Below, piece after piece: positions 18,455 through 27,241 of a stretch of DNA of 64,000 nucleotides (position 1 is its first letter; each line of letters starts with the position of its first letter). The position numbers and the translations under genes were made by a program. Source of the stretch: Bacillota bacterium (GTDB taxonomy: Bacteria; Bacillota; Clostridia; Christensenellales; Aristaeellaceae); contig JAEYCB010000061.1 of assembly GCA_023404345.1 (NCBI GenBank), positions 35,739-99,738 of the forward strand, written 5' to 3'. A model generated the notes under the pieces. It searched no databases and was not told the DNA's origin. It saw only the letters and a list, made by a program, of their open reading frames with translations.

Positions 18455-19402
18455 TTATTCGATAGCCGTATAGCCCTCCGGCATGGCAATGCCCAACGCC
18501 TCTCCGATGGCGACGTTGAACTTGGGAGTAAAGTTTTCAGCGTAGGCAATGGGCATGGTGGAGATATCCGCCTCGCCCGTGAGAATCTTGGCGGCCATCT
18601 TGCCGGTGGTCACGCCCAGATCGTAATAGCTGATGGATAGCGTGGCTACGCCGCAGCCCTGGCAGATGCCTTCTTCGCCGGCAATTACAGGCACGCCCGC
18701 AGGCTGGCAGATGTTGTCCACGATACCTGCATTGGCAGCCACGGTGTTGTCGGTGGGCACATAGATCACATCGCTAGCATCGGCGGCAGACTGCGTTACG
18801 GCAGCGGCATCATTGCTGTCGGCGAAGGGGTAGAGGGTGCAGGTATAGCCCATTTCCTCCAGATAACCCTTCACAGTGTCCACCTGGTACTGGCTGTTGG
18901 CCTCGGCCGAGCAGTAGAGCAGGCCGACGGTCTTGGCATCGGGAAACAGGGTCTGCAACATGGCGGCCTGCTGATCCAGCGGGGCCAGGTCGGAGGTGCC
19001 GGAGACGTTGCCGCCCACAGTGCCATTAAAGTCATCAATATCCAGCGCCACGCCATATTCGGTGACGGATGTGCCCAGAATGGGAATGTCCGCCGTTGCA
19101 GCCACAGCAGCCTGCAGCGCGGCAGTGGCATTGGCCAGAATCAGGTCCACATCAGCAGCTACAAAAGAATTGACAATAGTGGAACAGGTGTTGGAATCGC
19201 CTGCGGCATTTTGCACATCAAAGGTCACCGCGTCGCCCAGCTCCTCGGTTAGTGCGTCCATAAAGCCCTGGGTAGCGGCATCCAGCGCATCGTGTGTGAC
19301 CAACTGACACACACCCACAGTATAGGTTTGTCCCTCAGCCAGAGACGCTCCGGCGCAGAGCAGCAGCATAGCCGCCATCAGAATGGAAACGAGCTTCTTC
19401 AT
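18455..19402 (-). CDS. ABC transporter substrate-binding protein (COG2984/TrpX-like)
   Basis: A 315-residue exported protein. Residues 1-22 form a Sec signal peptide ending in A-S-L-A-E with no lipobox cysteine. The mature part has the layout of COG2984 proteins (two Rossmann lobes, as in periplasmic-binding fold type I). Visible are I-L-A-N-A-T-A-A-L-Q, the V-G-L-L-Y-C-S-A-E-A-N-S strand, and V-Y-V-P-T-D-N-T-V. The start at 19402 follows GGGAGGTAG. The T-box leader directly upstream and the usual tie of this family to tryptophan or tyrosine suggest an aromatic amino acid; the predicted specifier points to phenylalanine. Confidence 0.85.
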   Translation of the reverse strand: MKKLVSILMAAMLLLCAGASLAEGQTYTVGVCQLVTHDALDAATQGFMDALTEELGDAVTFDVQNAAGDSNTCSTIVNSFVAADVDLILANATAALQAAVAATADIPILGTSVTEYGVALDIDDFNGTVGGNVSGTSDLAPLDQQAAMLQTLFPDAKTVGLLYCSAEANSQYQVDTVKGYLEEMGYTCTLYPFADSNDAAAVTQSAADASDVIYVPTDNTVAANAGIVDNICQPAGVPVIAGEEGICQGCGVATLSISYYDLGVTTGKMAAKILTGEADISTMPIAYAENFTPKFNVAIGEALGIAMPEGYTAIE

Positions 19403-19459
19403 AAAACCTACCTCCCTACAATGGTGCCCAATTATTTTCAAACGGGCATGGCCCGGTTG

Positions 19460-19748
19460 AAGCGATCATAAAATCAGAAAACGCCCCGCTTTCCCGCCTC
19501 GCTGCGGGAAAACAAAGGGCGCATCATCACGCGGTACCACCTCTGCTTTGCCGGAAAACGGGTTCCGGCCTCAGGAGCAACCAGCATTGCTCGCAGACTG
19601 GTAACGGGTCTGACCCGGTCCGGCCTACTTGCCTGCTTTCAGCCGGACGGCTCCGGGGCGGAATTCGCCGCTTTCCACACCCCCCTCGCACCGTTCGGAG
19701 GCTCTCGAAAAAAGCGCGGCCAAGTCACCCCATCAGCGCCTTGATGGC
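19460..19748 (-). ncRNA. T-box riboswitch leader, probable Phe (UUC) specifier
   Basis: Reading the minus strand, the leader has a kink-turn base (TGAT-GGGG paired with CCCC-GGA), a specifier loop bounded by CGCTTT/AAAGCG, and a distal AG-bulge/T-loop region near GAGAG...GGTGCGAG. The antiterminator T-box sequence AGGTGGTACCGCG is at 19542-19530. A terminator stem and TTTT stretch at about 19521-19472 follow. In the specifier loop the order is GAA-TTC-C at 19666-19660, giving TTC (Phe). The variable T-box base is U (TGGT), which pairs with discriminator A73 of tRNA-Phe and argues against tRNA-Trp (G73). The identity of the codon is an inference; the T-box itself is clear. Confidence 0.85.
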
Positions 19749-19754
19749 ATGCAT

Positions 19755-19782
19755 TGTATACCTCAAACGGCCGGCAAGTCAA
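19755..19782 (-). promoter_or_regulatory. Promoter of the T-box leader
   Basis: On the minus strand TTGACT (19782-19777) and TATACA (19760-19755) are separated by 16 bases. The RNA would start at about 19748, just before the kink-turn. Confidence 0.75.
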
Positions 19783-19995
19783 GTGCCAAAATGTACGATG
19801 CGGTTATAAAAGGCAGCAGAATGCGACAAAGCATTGGTTTTGTCCGGCTCCGGACTTTGTATTTTTCCTGTTTTGTTAAGGGCGCAGGAAGATGATGCCG
19901 TGCAAGGTTTCCCTGACACTGCCTAGGAACGGGCGGAATTTTCCAATATCAACAATTTTGGGAGGCGGTTGCTGTTTGTATTTTGATGAAAGACC

Positions 19996-20028
19996 GCGGC
20001 CCTCCAACCCCACCCAAAGGGTTATTTG
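19996..20028 (+). repeat. Partial copy of the interior of the 16313-16600 element
   Basis: GCGGCCCTCC, then AACC, CCC, AAAGGGTT and TTTG follow in the same order and direction as 16521-16553 in the MITE-like element, with small indels. The rest of the 19800-20080 stretch shows no gene and no other feature I can support. Confidence 0.4.
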
Positions 20029-20080
20029 AAGGAATGATATCGCTGTCATGTTTTTCTTGTGCACTTCTCAGGCATGAGCC

Positions 20081-20110
20081 TTGCACTTTGGCGTGGTAAA
20101 GTTATATAAT
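20081..20110 (+). promoter_or_regulatory. Promoter of the liv operon
   Basis: TTGCAC at 20081-20086 and a perfect TATAAT at 20105-20110, spaced 18 bases, about 45 bases before livJ. Confidence 0.75.
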
Positions 20111-20155
20111 CTCCTCAACACCCAACCACATGACTGATACAGGAGGGACCAACGT

Positions 20156-21307
20156 ATGAAAAAGATCGTAGCCATCCTACTGGCGGTTCTGATGATGATT
20201 CCGGCGTTCGCTTTGGGCGAAAATGTCGTCAAGATCGGCGTGTTTGAGCCCGCCTCCGGCGACAGCGGTGCGGGCGGCAAGCAGGAAATGCTGGGCATGC
20301 AATACGCCAACAGCGTGCAGCCTACCGTTGAGATCGGAGGAGAAACTTACACCGTTGAGCTCGTCTATGCCGATAATGGTTCTTCCGCCGACAAGGCTCC
20401 TTCCGCCGCGCAGCAGCTGGTCAGCGAGGGCGTGAGCGTTGTGCTTGGTTCCTACGGTTCCGGCGTGTCCATCGCTGGGTCGCAGTACTTTGCGGACGCG
20501 GGCATCCCCGCCATCGGCGTGACCTGCACCAACCCGCAGGTGACGGCGGGCAACACCCACTACTTCCGCATCTGCTTCCTTGACCCCTTCCAGGGCACGG
20601 TGCTGGCTAACTACGCTTTCAGCGAGCTGGGCGCCAAGACCGCCTACTGCCTGGCCGAGCTGGGCAACGACTACGACGTGGGCCTGTGCCACTACTTCCA
20701 GCAGGCGTTTGAAGCGCTGGGCGGCACGGTGATCTCCGATACCTTCCCCACGGGCAACAGCGACTTCACCTCTTACCTCTCCAATGCGACCGCCATCGGC
20801 GCGGAAGTGTTCTTCTGCCCGGTGTCCATCGCCTACTCCACCCAGATCATTAACCAGGCTGCGGGCCAGAATGTGACCTATCCTATCATGGGCGGCGATA
20901 CGCTGGACTCCAACGTGGTGGTCGAGGCGGCCAAGGGCACCAACGTCAAGCTTTACATCAGCACCTTCTATCAGGAGGGCGGCTCTCCCGAGTTTGACGA
21001 GGGCTTCAAGGCTTGGCTCAATTCCAACAGCGAAGCCCTGACCAACAACGGCGGCAACGACATGATCGCGGCTGTGTCCGTCATGGGTTATGACGCCTAC
21101 TTCGTGGCTCTGGAGGCCCTCAAGGCCGCTGGGAGCACCGACAGCAAGGCTGTCAACGAGGCTCTGTGGGATGTGACGTATGACGGTGTGTCCGGCCATA
21201 TCGCCTTTGACGAAATCGGCGACGCGGCGCGTGATTCCGCTTACATCAAGACCGCCAACACCGAAACCGGCGCCTGGGACTTCGTAACGGTGCAGACGGT
21301 GCAATAA
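20156..21307 (+). CDS. livJ: Branched-chain amino acid ABC transporter substrate-binding protein
   Basis: A 383-residue exported protein of the Leu/Ile/Val-binding type I fold. A signal peptide spans residues 1-21 and ends A-F-A-L-G without a lipobox. The mature chain starts V-V-K-I-G-V-F-E-P-A-S-G and has the family's G-S-Y-G-S-G-V-S ligand loop and the I-P-A-I-G-V-T strand. It heads livJHMGF, preceded by a clear promoter. A strong hairpin after the stop probably keeps its mRNA level above that of the permeases. The exact ligand could be any branched or related amino acid. Confidence 0.9.
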   Translation: MKKIVAILLAVLMMIPAFALGENVVKIGVFEPASGDSGAGGKQEMLGMQYANSVQPTVEIGGETYTVELVYADNGSSADKAPSAAQQLVSEGVSVVLGSYGSGVSIAGSQYFADAGIPAIGVTCTNPQVTAGNTHYFRICFLDPFQGTVLANYAFSELGAKTAYCLAELGNDYDVGLCHYFQQAFEALGGTVISDTFPTGNSDFTSYLSNATAIGAEVFFCPVSIAYSTQIINQAAGQNVTYPIMGGDTLDSNVVVEAAKGTNVKLYISTFYQEGGSPEFDEGFKAWLNSNSEALTNNGGNDMIAAVSVMGYDAYFVALEALKAAGSTDSKAVNEALWDVTYDGVSGHIAFDEIGDAARDSAYIKTANTETGAWDFVTVQTVQ

Positions 21308-21346
21308 TTCATTCCCGATCACGGCCTGACCGAAAAAGTCCGTTTT

Positions 21347-21375
21347 CGCGGCGGGGGCCCGATGCCCCCGCCGCG
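21347..21375 (+). other. Strong GC hairpin between livJ and livH
   Basis: CGCGGCGGGGGC (21347-21358) pairs perfectly with 21364-21375 around a 5-base loop, without a U-run. It probably acts as an mRNA-stabilising or partial termination element after the binding-protein gene. Confidence 0.6.
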
Positions 21376-21410
21376 AATTTCGTAAACTGCCAAAAGGGGG
21401 CTCGTTTACC

Positions 21411-22334
21411 ATGATGAGCACGGTTTTGCCCTATCTGCTTTCCGGCGTGAGCGTCGGCGGGCAGTACGCCCTGATTGCCATCGGATATACGATGGTATAC
21501 GGCATCCTGCGCCTGATCAACTTCGCCCACGGCGACGTGTTCATGGTGGCGGGCATTCTGATGGTCTATATCTCTGCCAGCGGACTGCCGCTGTATGTGT
21601 CGATTCCGCTGGTGCTGGTCCTTACCGCATTTATCGGCTTCCTGATCGAGCGTGTGGCCTACAAGCCTCTGCGCTCTGCTCCGCGCATGAGCATCATGAT
21701 TTCGGCCATCGGTGTCAGCTACACGCTGCAAAACCTGGTTTTGTACATCACTGGCGGCCTGAACCAGTATTATCCCAGCATTCCCTTCATCTCTCAATCC
21801 GTGACGATCGGCACGGCGACCACCAAAATGGTCACCATCATCACGCCGGTGCTTACGGTGGTGCTGGTCATCGCGCTGGTAATGCTCATCAACCATACCA
21901 AAATCGGCATGGCGATGCGCGCTGTTTCAAAAGATTTTGAAACAAGCCAGCTCATGGGCATCAAGATCAACCGCGTGATTTCCGTCACTTTTGTGATTGG
22001 ATCGTTCCTGGCAGGCGTGGGATCGCTCCTCTACTTCACCAACTACACTACCGTTATTCAGACCTCAGGCGCTATGCCGGGCCTGAAGGCCTTTGTGGCA
22101 GCAGTGTTCGGAGGCATCGGCAGCGTGCCGGGAGCCGTGGTAGGCGCGTTTATCATCGGCATCTGTGAAAACATCATCAAGGGCCTGGACGTGATTTTGA
22201 TCAAGGCGGGCCTGAGCAAACAGATGTTGGGACTGACCACCTTCTCCGATGCGTTTACCTTCGCGCTGCTCATCGTGATTCTGATCGTCAAGCCGACAGG
22301 CTTGTTTGGCGAAAAGACGACCGACAAGGTGTGA
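21411..22334 (+). CDS. livH: Branched-chain amino acid ABC transporter permease LivH
   Basis: A 307-residue membrane protein with about eight hydrophobic segments. The N-terminal G-Q-Y-A-L-I-A-I-G-Y-T-M-V-Y-G-I-L and N-F-A-H-G-D are the LivH signature, and the coupling loop contains M-R-A-V-S-K-D-F-E-T-S. It pairs with LivM to form the pore. Starts at 21411 after AAAGGGGG. Ten bases separate its stop from livM. Confidence 0.95.
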   Translation: MMSTVLPYLLSGVSVGGQYALIAIGYTMVYGILRLINFAHGDVFMVAGILMVYISASGLPLYVSIPLVLVLTAFIGFLIERVAYKPLRSAPRMSIMISAIGVSYTLQNLVLYITGGLNQYYPSIPFISQSVTIGTATTKMVTIITPVLTVVLVIALVMLINHTKIGMAMRAVSKDFETSQLMGIKINRVISVTFVIGSFLAGVGSLLYFTNYTTVIQTSGAMPGLKAFVAAVFGGIGSVPGAVVGAFIIGICENIIKGLDVILIKAGLSKQMLGLTTFSDAFTFALLIVILIVKPTGLFGEKTTDKV

Positions 22335-22344
22335 GGTGAGAATC

Positions 22345-23484
22345 ATGACCAATGTACAGAGCGTTCCCCGTGTCAACAAGCCGGACCGCGGCGTGATTCT
22401 GACCGCTGTGGTGCTTGTGCTTATCTATGCGCTTGTGTTTGCGCTGGAGCAGATTCTGCCGCCTACCTCCATGCTCTTTACGGTGCTGAAAAAAGGCGCG
22501 ACCTACGCGCTGGTCGCGGTGTCGATGAACCTGCTCAATGGCTTTACCGGGCTGTTTTCGCTGGGCCAGGCGGGCTTTATGCTCATCGGTGCCTATACCT
22601 ACGGCATTTTGACCATTCCCGTAGCGCAGCGCGCGGCCGTGTATCAGTACTATGATGGAGGCCTGGTGCAGTTTGCCATGCCGGTGATTCCGGCGCTGAT
22701 TCTGGCGGGTGTAGCGGCAGCAATCTTCGCTTTTTTGATCGGCCTGCCGGTGCTTCGCCTCAAGAGCGATTATTTGGCCATCGCTACGCTGGGCTTTGCG
22801 GAGATCATCCGGTCCATCTTCCAGTGGGATAAGCTGGGCGCGGTCACCAACGGCTCCAATATGCTGCGCCTGTTTCCCACGTTTAATGATTTCAACATCA
22901 AAAACGCCGAGGGCGAAGTGACGCTGTACCTGTCCACGCTGGTACCATTCCTCATCGCGGGCGTGTGCATCGCGCTCATTGTGGCGCTGATCCATTCCAG
23001 CTACGGCCGTGCCTTTATGGCCATCCGCGACGACGAGGTGGCCGCTGAGGCCATGGGCATCAACCTCGCGCGGCACAAGCAGTTCGCTTTCTGCCTGAGC
23101 AGCTTTTTTGCGGGCGTGGGCGGCGCGATGCTGGCCATGTATCAAAACAGCGTACAGGCCAAGAGCTTTACCTCAGCCATGACGTATGAGATTCTGCTCA
23201 TCGTGGTGATCGGCGGTATTGGTTCGGTCACGGGCAGCTGCATCGGTTCATTCCTGTTTGTGGCCTGCTCGGAGTGGTGGCTGCGCTTCCTGGATCAGAA
23301 GCAGATGATCGGCCAGTGGGAGGTGCCGCTGCTTCGCAACGGCTTCCGCCTGGTGGTGTTCTCACTGATCATCATGGTGGTGGTGCTGTTCTTCCGTCAG
23401 GGCATCATGGGTTCGCGAGAGCTGCCAGATCTGTTCCGTAAAAAAACGACGGCGAAATCCGCCAGAAAGGGGGCGGGGAAATGA
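22345..23484 (+). CDS. livM: Branched-chain amino acid ABC transporter permease LivM
   Basis: A 379-residue membrane protein, with about ten hydrophobic segments. It shows the LivM motif N-L-L-N-G-F-T-G-L-F-S-L-G-Q-A-G and the coupling-loop sequence A-I-R-D-D-E-V-A-A-E-A-M-G-I. The ATG at 22345 is favoured by GTGAGGTGAG in front; an in-frame Met 39 bases upstream lies inside livH. The C-terminus is rich in Lys/Arg. The last four bases overlap livG. Confidence 0.94.
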   Translation: MTNVQSVPRVNKPDRGVILTAVVLVLIYALVFALEQILPPTSMLFTVLKKGATYALVAVSMNLLNGFTGLFSLGQAGFMLIGAYTYGILTIPVAQRAAVYQYYDGGLVQFAMPVIPALILAGVAAAIFAFLIGLPVLRLKSDYLAIATLGFAEIIRSIFQWDKLGAVTNGSNMLRLFPTFNDFNIKNAEGEVTLYLSTLVPFLIAGVCIALIVALIHSSYGRAFMAIRDDEVAAEAMGINLARHKQFAFCLSSFFAGVGGAMLAMYQNSVQAKSFTSAMTYEILLIVVIGGIGSVTGSCIGSFLFVACSEWWLRFLDQKQMIGQWEVPLLRNGFRLVVFSLIIMVVVLFFRQGIMGSRELPDLFRKKTTAKSARKGAGK

Positions 23485-24326
23485 ACATGGTCGAAACCGT
23501 CCTCGAGCTGGAAAACATGACCATGCAATTTGGCGGCGTGGTGGCTGTGGACAGCTTCAGCATGCATGTGGATCAGGGCGAAACCGTTGCGCTGATCGGC
23601 CCCAACGGCGCAGGTAAGACCACTGCGTTCAACGTCATCACTGGTGTGTATGCGCCTACCAACGGGTGCGTCAAACTGCGCGGCAAGATCATCGCGCAGG
23701 GCCATCCCACGGGCAAAATGCGCAAGCTTTACGCCGGTACCCACATCGGCGAGTATAATCATCTCATTTCCAATACGCCTGACAAGATCACCGAGATGGG
23801 CGTGGCGCGTACGTTCCAGAATATCCGCCTGTTTAAAAATATGACGGTTCTGGAAAACGTGCTGGTGGCGCGGCACATGCGCCTGAAGGCAGGGCTGTTT
23901 ACCTCCATGCTGCATATTAACCAGCAGGAGGAACGGCGCATCCGTCAGGAATCGCTGGACCTGCTGGATATGCTAGGCCTGGGCGACGTAGCGCAGGAAA
24001 AAGCGTCCTCGCTGCCCTATGGCAAGCAGCGCTATCTCGAAATCGCCCGCGCGCTGGCGACTGAGCCGCGGCTGCTTTTGCTGGATGAACCCGCCGCTGG
24101 CATGAACCCGCAGGAAACCGATGACCTGAGCGATTTTATCCGCAAAATCAAGGAGGATTTCAAGCTCACTGTGTTCCTGATTGAGCACCATATGAACCTG
24201 GTGATGGATATTTCCGACCGCATCTACGTGCTGGACTTCGGCAAGCTGATTGCGGAAGGCACGCCGCAGCAGGTGCAGGACGATCCCGCGGTGATCGCGG
24301 CCTATTTGGGGGTGGATGAGGAATGA
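23481..24326 (+). CDS. livG: Branched-chain amino acid ABC transporter ATP-binding protein LivG
   Basis: A 281-residue ATPase. Walker A is G-P-N-G-A-G-K-T-T, the signature region is S-L-P-Y-G-K-Q-R-Y, and Walker B is L-L-L-L-D-E-P-A-A-G-M-N-P, followed by the H-loop in I-E-H-H-M. An insertion of about 35 residues between Walker A and the Q-loop (A-Q-G-H-P-T-G-K onward) makes it slightly longer than usual LivG. It overlaps livM and livF by four bases each, indicating coupled translation. Confidence 0.94.
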   Translation: MNMVETVLELENMTMQFGGVVAVDSFSMHVDQGETVALIGPNGAGKTTAFNVITGVYAPTNGCVKLRGKIIAQGHPTGKMRKLYAGTHIGEYNHLISNTPDKITEMGVARTFQNIRLFKNMTVLENVLVARHMRLKAGLFTSMLHINQQEERRIRQESLDLLDMLGLGDVAQEKASSLPYGKQRYLEIARALATEPRLLLLDEPAAGMNPQETDDLSDFIRKIKEDFKLTVFLIEHHMNLVMDISDRIYVLDFGKLIAEGTPQQVQDDPAVIAAYLGVDEE

Positions 24327-25054
24327 GCTTGCTGGAAGTGAAGGACCTGGTGGTCAGCTACGGCGGCATCGAGGCGCTCAAGGGAATTTCCTTCAGCGTG
24401 GACGAGGGCCAGATCGTCACTTTGATCGGCGCAAATGGCGCCGGCAAATCCACCACCTTGCGCGCTATTACGGGTATCGTGCCGGTCAAGGGCGGTACCA
24501 GTACCTACAACGGCGAGGACATCACCGGCATGGACACCCAAAAGGTGGTGGAGCGCGGCATCGCGCTGGTGCCGGAGGGCCGGCGCGTATTTGCCAACCT
24601 CACGGTGCTTGAAAACCTCAAGATCGGCGCGTATCTGCGCAAGGATACTGCGCAGATTCAAAAGGACATCGAATACATCTACAAGCTCTTTCCACGCCTG
24701 CAGGAGCGCAGCTGGCAGTTGGCGGGCACGCTGTCCGGCGGCGAGCAGCAGATGCTGGCCGTGGGCCGTGCCATGATGACCCGCCCCCGCCTGATCATGA
24801 TGGATGAGCCCTCCCTGGGTCTGGCACCGCTGGTTGTCAAGGACATTTTTGGCATTATCAACCGACTGAGCGCAGATGGCATTACTATCTTGCTGATCGA
24901 ACAGAACGCCAATGCGGCGCTGCACGCGGCGCACTATGGCTACGTGCTGGAAACCGGCATGATGACGCTGTCCGGCACGGGCGAGGAGCTGCTCAGCAGC
25001 AAGAGCATTCAGGAAGCCTACCTGGGTAAGGGAAAAAAGGCAAAACATGCATAA
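24323..25054 (+). CDS. livF: Branched-chain amino acid ABC transporter ATP-binding protein LivF
   Basis: A 243-residue ATPase. Walker A G-A-N-G-A-G-K-S-T, signature L-S-G-G-E-Q-Q-M and Walker B L-I-M-M-D-E-P-S-L-G-L-A-P are intact, and the LivF-specific V-P-E-G-R-R-V-F is present. It forms the nucleotide-binding heterodimer with LivG. It is the last gene of the operon, closed by a bidirectional terminator two bases after the stop. Confidence 0.95.
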   Translation: MSLLEVKDLVVSYGGIEALKGISFSVDEGQIVTLIGANGAGKSTTLRAITGIVPVKGGTSTYNGEDITGMDTQKVVERGIALVPEGRRVFANLTVLENLKIGAYLRKDTAQIQKDIEYIYKLFPRLQERSWQLAGTLSGGEQQMLAVGRAMMTRPRLIMMDEPSLGLAPLVVKDIFGIINRLSADGITILLIEQNANAALHAAHYGYVLETGMMTLSGTGEELLSSKSIQEAYLGKGKKAKHA

Positions 25055-25055
25055 G

Positions 25056-25103
25056 AAAAAGTGCCTTCCGGGCGGCGAAAGCCGTGCGGAGGGCACTTTT
25101 TTT
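25056..25103. terminator. Bidirectional terminator after livF
   Basis: AGTGCC-TTCCG pairs with CGGAGGGCACT around a GC-rich loop, with A5 before and T7 after the stem. It serves livF and the converging membrane-protein gene. Confidence 0.85.
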
Positions 25104-25121
25104 CGTTTGGATTAAAGAAGA

Positions 25122-25658
25122 TCAGGTTTCGGCCCTCGCAGCGCGCCGGCGCACGAGGTCTGTCAAAAGCCACAGATAGGCAGCCGTTACCGCGACAGCA
25201 GCCAGCACGCCCGGTAGAAACTTTGGCCCACCGGGCAGGGCGCGAACGACCGCTGACAGGACGACGGCGGAAAGCATAATCAACAGGGCCGTTTGAATCA
25301 GTCTGGCTGCACAGTACCGGCGCACTGCCCAGAGCAGAAATGCATAGAAACACACGGGCGCCAAAGCCTCGCCTGACGGCAGGGGAAAGGCATGCAGCCA
25401 TTCCACTGACATGCCCAGCAGCAGCGATGCCGCCAGGTTGACAACCAAAGGCAGCCGCGCAGCGTTCCCAGGCAGTGCCAGCGCTGCAATCAGCGTAACC
25501 ATTGCCATGGGCAGCGGCTTTGCAAGCCGCCCGCATAGCGCCCACATCCATGTCCACAGATGATTGGGAGAATGGATAGCAAAAAATCCGCGAAAGTCCA
25601 CGGCCAGCAGAAGTACGGCTATGGCAACTGCAAGCATCAGCATGCGCCTTCTGGTCAT
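25122..25658 (-). CDS. Small polytopic membrane protein, unknown function
   Basis: A 178-residue, strongly hydrophobic protein with about five or six predicted membrane segments and an Arg-rich end (R-R-R-A-A-R-A). The start at 25658 is chosen because AAAGGAG lies eight bases upstream; a Met six bases earlier is too close to that site. It shows no motif that I recognise. It is divergent from nadR with a gap of 145 bases and convergent with the liv operon. Confidence 0.6.
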   Translation of the reverse strand: MTRRRMLMLAVAIAVLLLAVDFRGFFAIHSPNHLWTWMWALCGRLAKPLPMAMVTLIAALALPGNAARLPLVVNLAASLLLGMSVEWLHAFPLPSGEALAPVCFYAFLLWAVRRYCAARLIQTALLIMLSAVVLSAVVRALPGGPKFLPGVLAAVAVTAAYLWLLTDLVRRRAARAET

Positions 25659-25803
25659 GCACATTGCTCCTTTCCAAATCATCTCAGGGAAAGGCAATCT
25701 CCTTTCGCAAAAAATGATACCATATCCCAAACGCTTTGAACAGGCAGGAAAAAGGCCGGGAGCGTAGAATGTTCTATCACAAACCGCCAAGGGAGGAAGA
25801 CCC

Positions 25804-26847
25804 ATGTACAGGACGGGCGTATACTTCGGCCGATTTCTTCCGCCGCACCGTGGTCATCTCTACCAGATGATCGAAGCATCCACCCGCTGCGAAAAGCTGC
25901 TGGTGGTCATTTCGGACAACGCGGACCAGACCCGTGAAATCTGCCGCCGCGACGGCATTCCGGAAATCTCCTACCGCCTGCGCAAGCAGTGGATATCCCA
26001 GCAGATCCAGGATATCACGCACATCGGTGTGCGCGTGCTGGACGAAACGGATATTCCCGTCTATCCGCAGGGATGGGAATTATGGAGCCAGCGCATGCGA
26101 GAGGTGGTGGGGGAACCCATCGATGCGTTTTTCGTAGGGGACATGGAATATGGCGAAACGCTGGCCAAGTATTTTCCCGAATCAGAAGTGGAGCTTTTTG
26201 ACCCTGCACGAACACGCTATCCGATTTCTGCCACGGACATTCGGGGCGATATTCTGGGCAACTGGCACTATATTCTGGGCGCCGCACGTCCGTTTTTTGC
26301 CAAAAAGGTGCTGATTGCCGGCACGGAAAGCTGCGGAAAAACCACGCTGACCAAGTGCCTGGCCAAGCTGTACAACACCTCCTGGTCCGAGGAGGTGGGC
26401 CGCTACTATGCGCGCGACTTTCTGGGCAATGATGAAACGATCTACACGGACGTGGATTTCAGCCGCATCGCGCATATTCAGTACGAACAGGATTATCAGG
26501 CGCTTCGCACAGCAAACAAGGTGTGTTTTTTTGACACTGACGCTACCTACACCGACTATTTCAGCGAGCTCTACATGGGGCATCGTAATGAACTAGTGGA
26601 AAAATATATCGATCCGGACCGCTATGACCTGCTGATTTTTCTCACGCCGGATGTGCGCTGGGTGCCCGATGGGCAGCGTCTCAACGGCGATGAGGACAGG
26701 CGCAGAATGCTAAACGACCGCTTGTGGGACATGTACGTAGAGCATGGCTTCAAAGAAAAGATGGTTGTGGTCAGCGGAGATTATTCGCAGCGCCTGACGC
26801 ATGCCATTCGCCTGGTGGATGGGCTGCTGGGCAAATCGCGGCCATAA
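25804..26847 (+). CDS. nadR: NadR-type NMN adenylyltransferase / nicotinamide riboside kinase
   Basis: A 347-residue bifunctional enzyme of NAD salvage. The N-terminal nucleotidyltransferase half has G-R-F-L-P-P-H-R-G-H (HxGH at 16-19) and I-S-A-T-D-I-R. The C-terminal kinase half has Walker A G-T-E-S-C-G-K-T-T at about 173-181 and the D-T-D-A-T motif. The helix-turn-helix repressor domain of enterobacterial NadR is absent, as usual outside that group. It makes NMN from nicotinamide riboside and then NAD. GGGAGGAAG precedes the ATG. A 6S RNA gene follows. Confidence 0.92.
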   Translation: MYRTGVYFGRFLPPHRGHLYQMIEASTRCEKLLVVISDNADQTREICRRDGIPEISYRLRKQWISQQIQDITHIGVRVLDETDIPVYPQGWELWSQRMREVVGEPIDAFFVGDMEYGETLAKYFPESEVELFDPARTRYPISATDIRGDILGNWHYILGAARPFFAKKVLIAGTESCGKTTLTKCLAKLYNTSWSEEVGRYYARDFLGNDETIYTDVDFSRIAHIQYEQDYQALRTANKVCFFDTDATYTDYFSELYMGHRNELVEKYIDPDRYDLLIFLTPDVRWVPDGQRLNGDEDRRRMLNDRLWDMYVEHGFKEKMVVVSGDYSQRLTHAIRLVDGLLGKSRP

Positions 26848-26885
26848 AGGAAGGATATTCTGGGCAATTTCCCTGCCGCACGCTC

Positions 26886-26914
26886 TTGACATTGTGCCGG
26901 GCAGTTACTATAAT
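26886..26914 (+). promoter_or_regulatory. Consensus promoter of 6S RNA
   Basis: Perfect TTGACA (26886-26891) and TATAAT (26909-26914) with the ideal 17-base spacer. Confidence 0.9.
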
Positions 26915-26920
26915 GATTCC

Positions 26921-27110
26921 AGAGCCTCCTGAAGTGTGCGCCAGGGCCTTGTTTTTACCCACATTTCATAAAACGGAGCTCGGGTTCGGCGTCGGATGTC
27001 ATGCCCCCGTTCTTTGGGACGCCAGGGGACGGCAAAAGCCGTCGATAGAGCACCGGCCTGCTTAACATAGCGGGTGAAAAAACGGGTACAGCGGCACTTT
27101 GGGTTCTCGA
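26921..27110 (+). ncRNA. ssrS: 6S RNA
   Basis: About 190 nt, transcribed from a consensus promoter and ended by its own terminator. The 5' CCTGAAGTGT near 26928-26940 pairs with the 3' GCACTTTGGG near 27094-27103 to give the closing stem. The inner part has the Bacillota 6S layout: a U-rich strand (GTTTTTACCC), AAAACGGAGCTC, and a second strand with a large central bubble opposite ACGGCAAAAGCCGT. 6S RNA mimics an open promoter and sequesters sigma-A RNA polymerase in stationary phase. The ends are estimated. Confidence 0.75.
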
Positions 27111-27113
27111 ATA

Positions 27114-27145
27114 AGCTTTCTGCCTTTGTGGAGAAGGCTCTTTTT
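27114..27145 (+). terminator. Terminator of 6S RNA
   Basis: AGCTTTCT (27114-27121) pairs with AGAAGGCT with one wobble, followed by TTTTT. Confidence 0.75.
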
Positions 27146-27195
27146 CATGCCACTTCCGCCAGAGGGCGTATCCCCAATGCAAGAAGCCGGGCTCA

Positions 27196-27204
27196 TGCTA
27201 TAAT
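27196..27204 (+). promoter_or_regulatory. Extended -10 promoter before the hutP-like gene
   Basis: TGCTATAAT is an extended -10 element; no clear -35 is seen. It lies about 40 bases before the start codon and after the 6S terminator. Confidence 0.6.
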
Positions 27205-27241
27205 GTTCCATATGACAGGGCCGAAGGAGGCGTAAGCTGTT

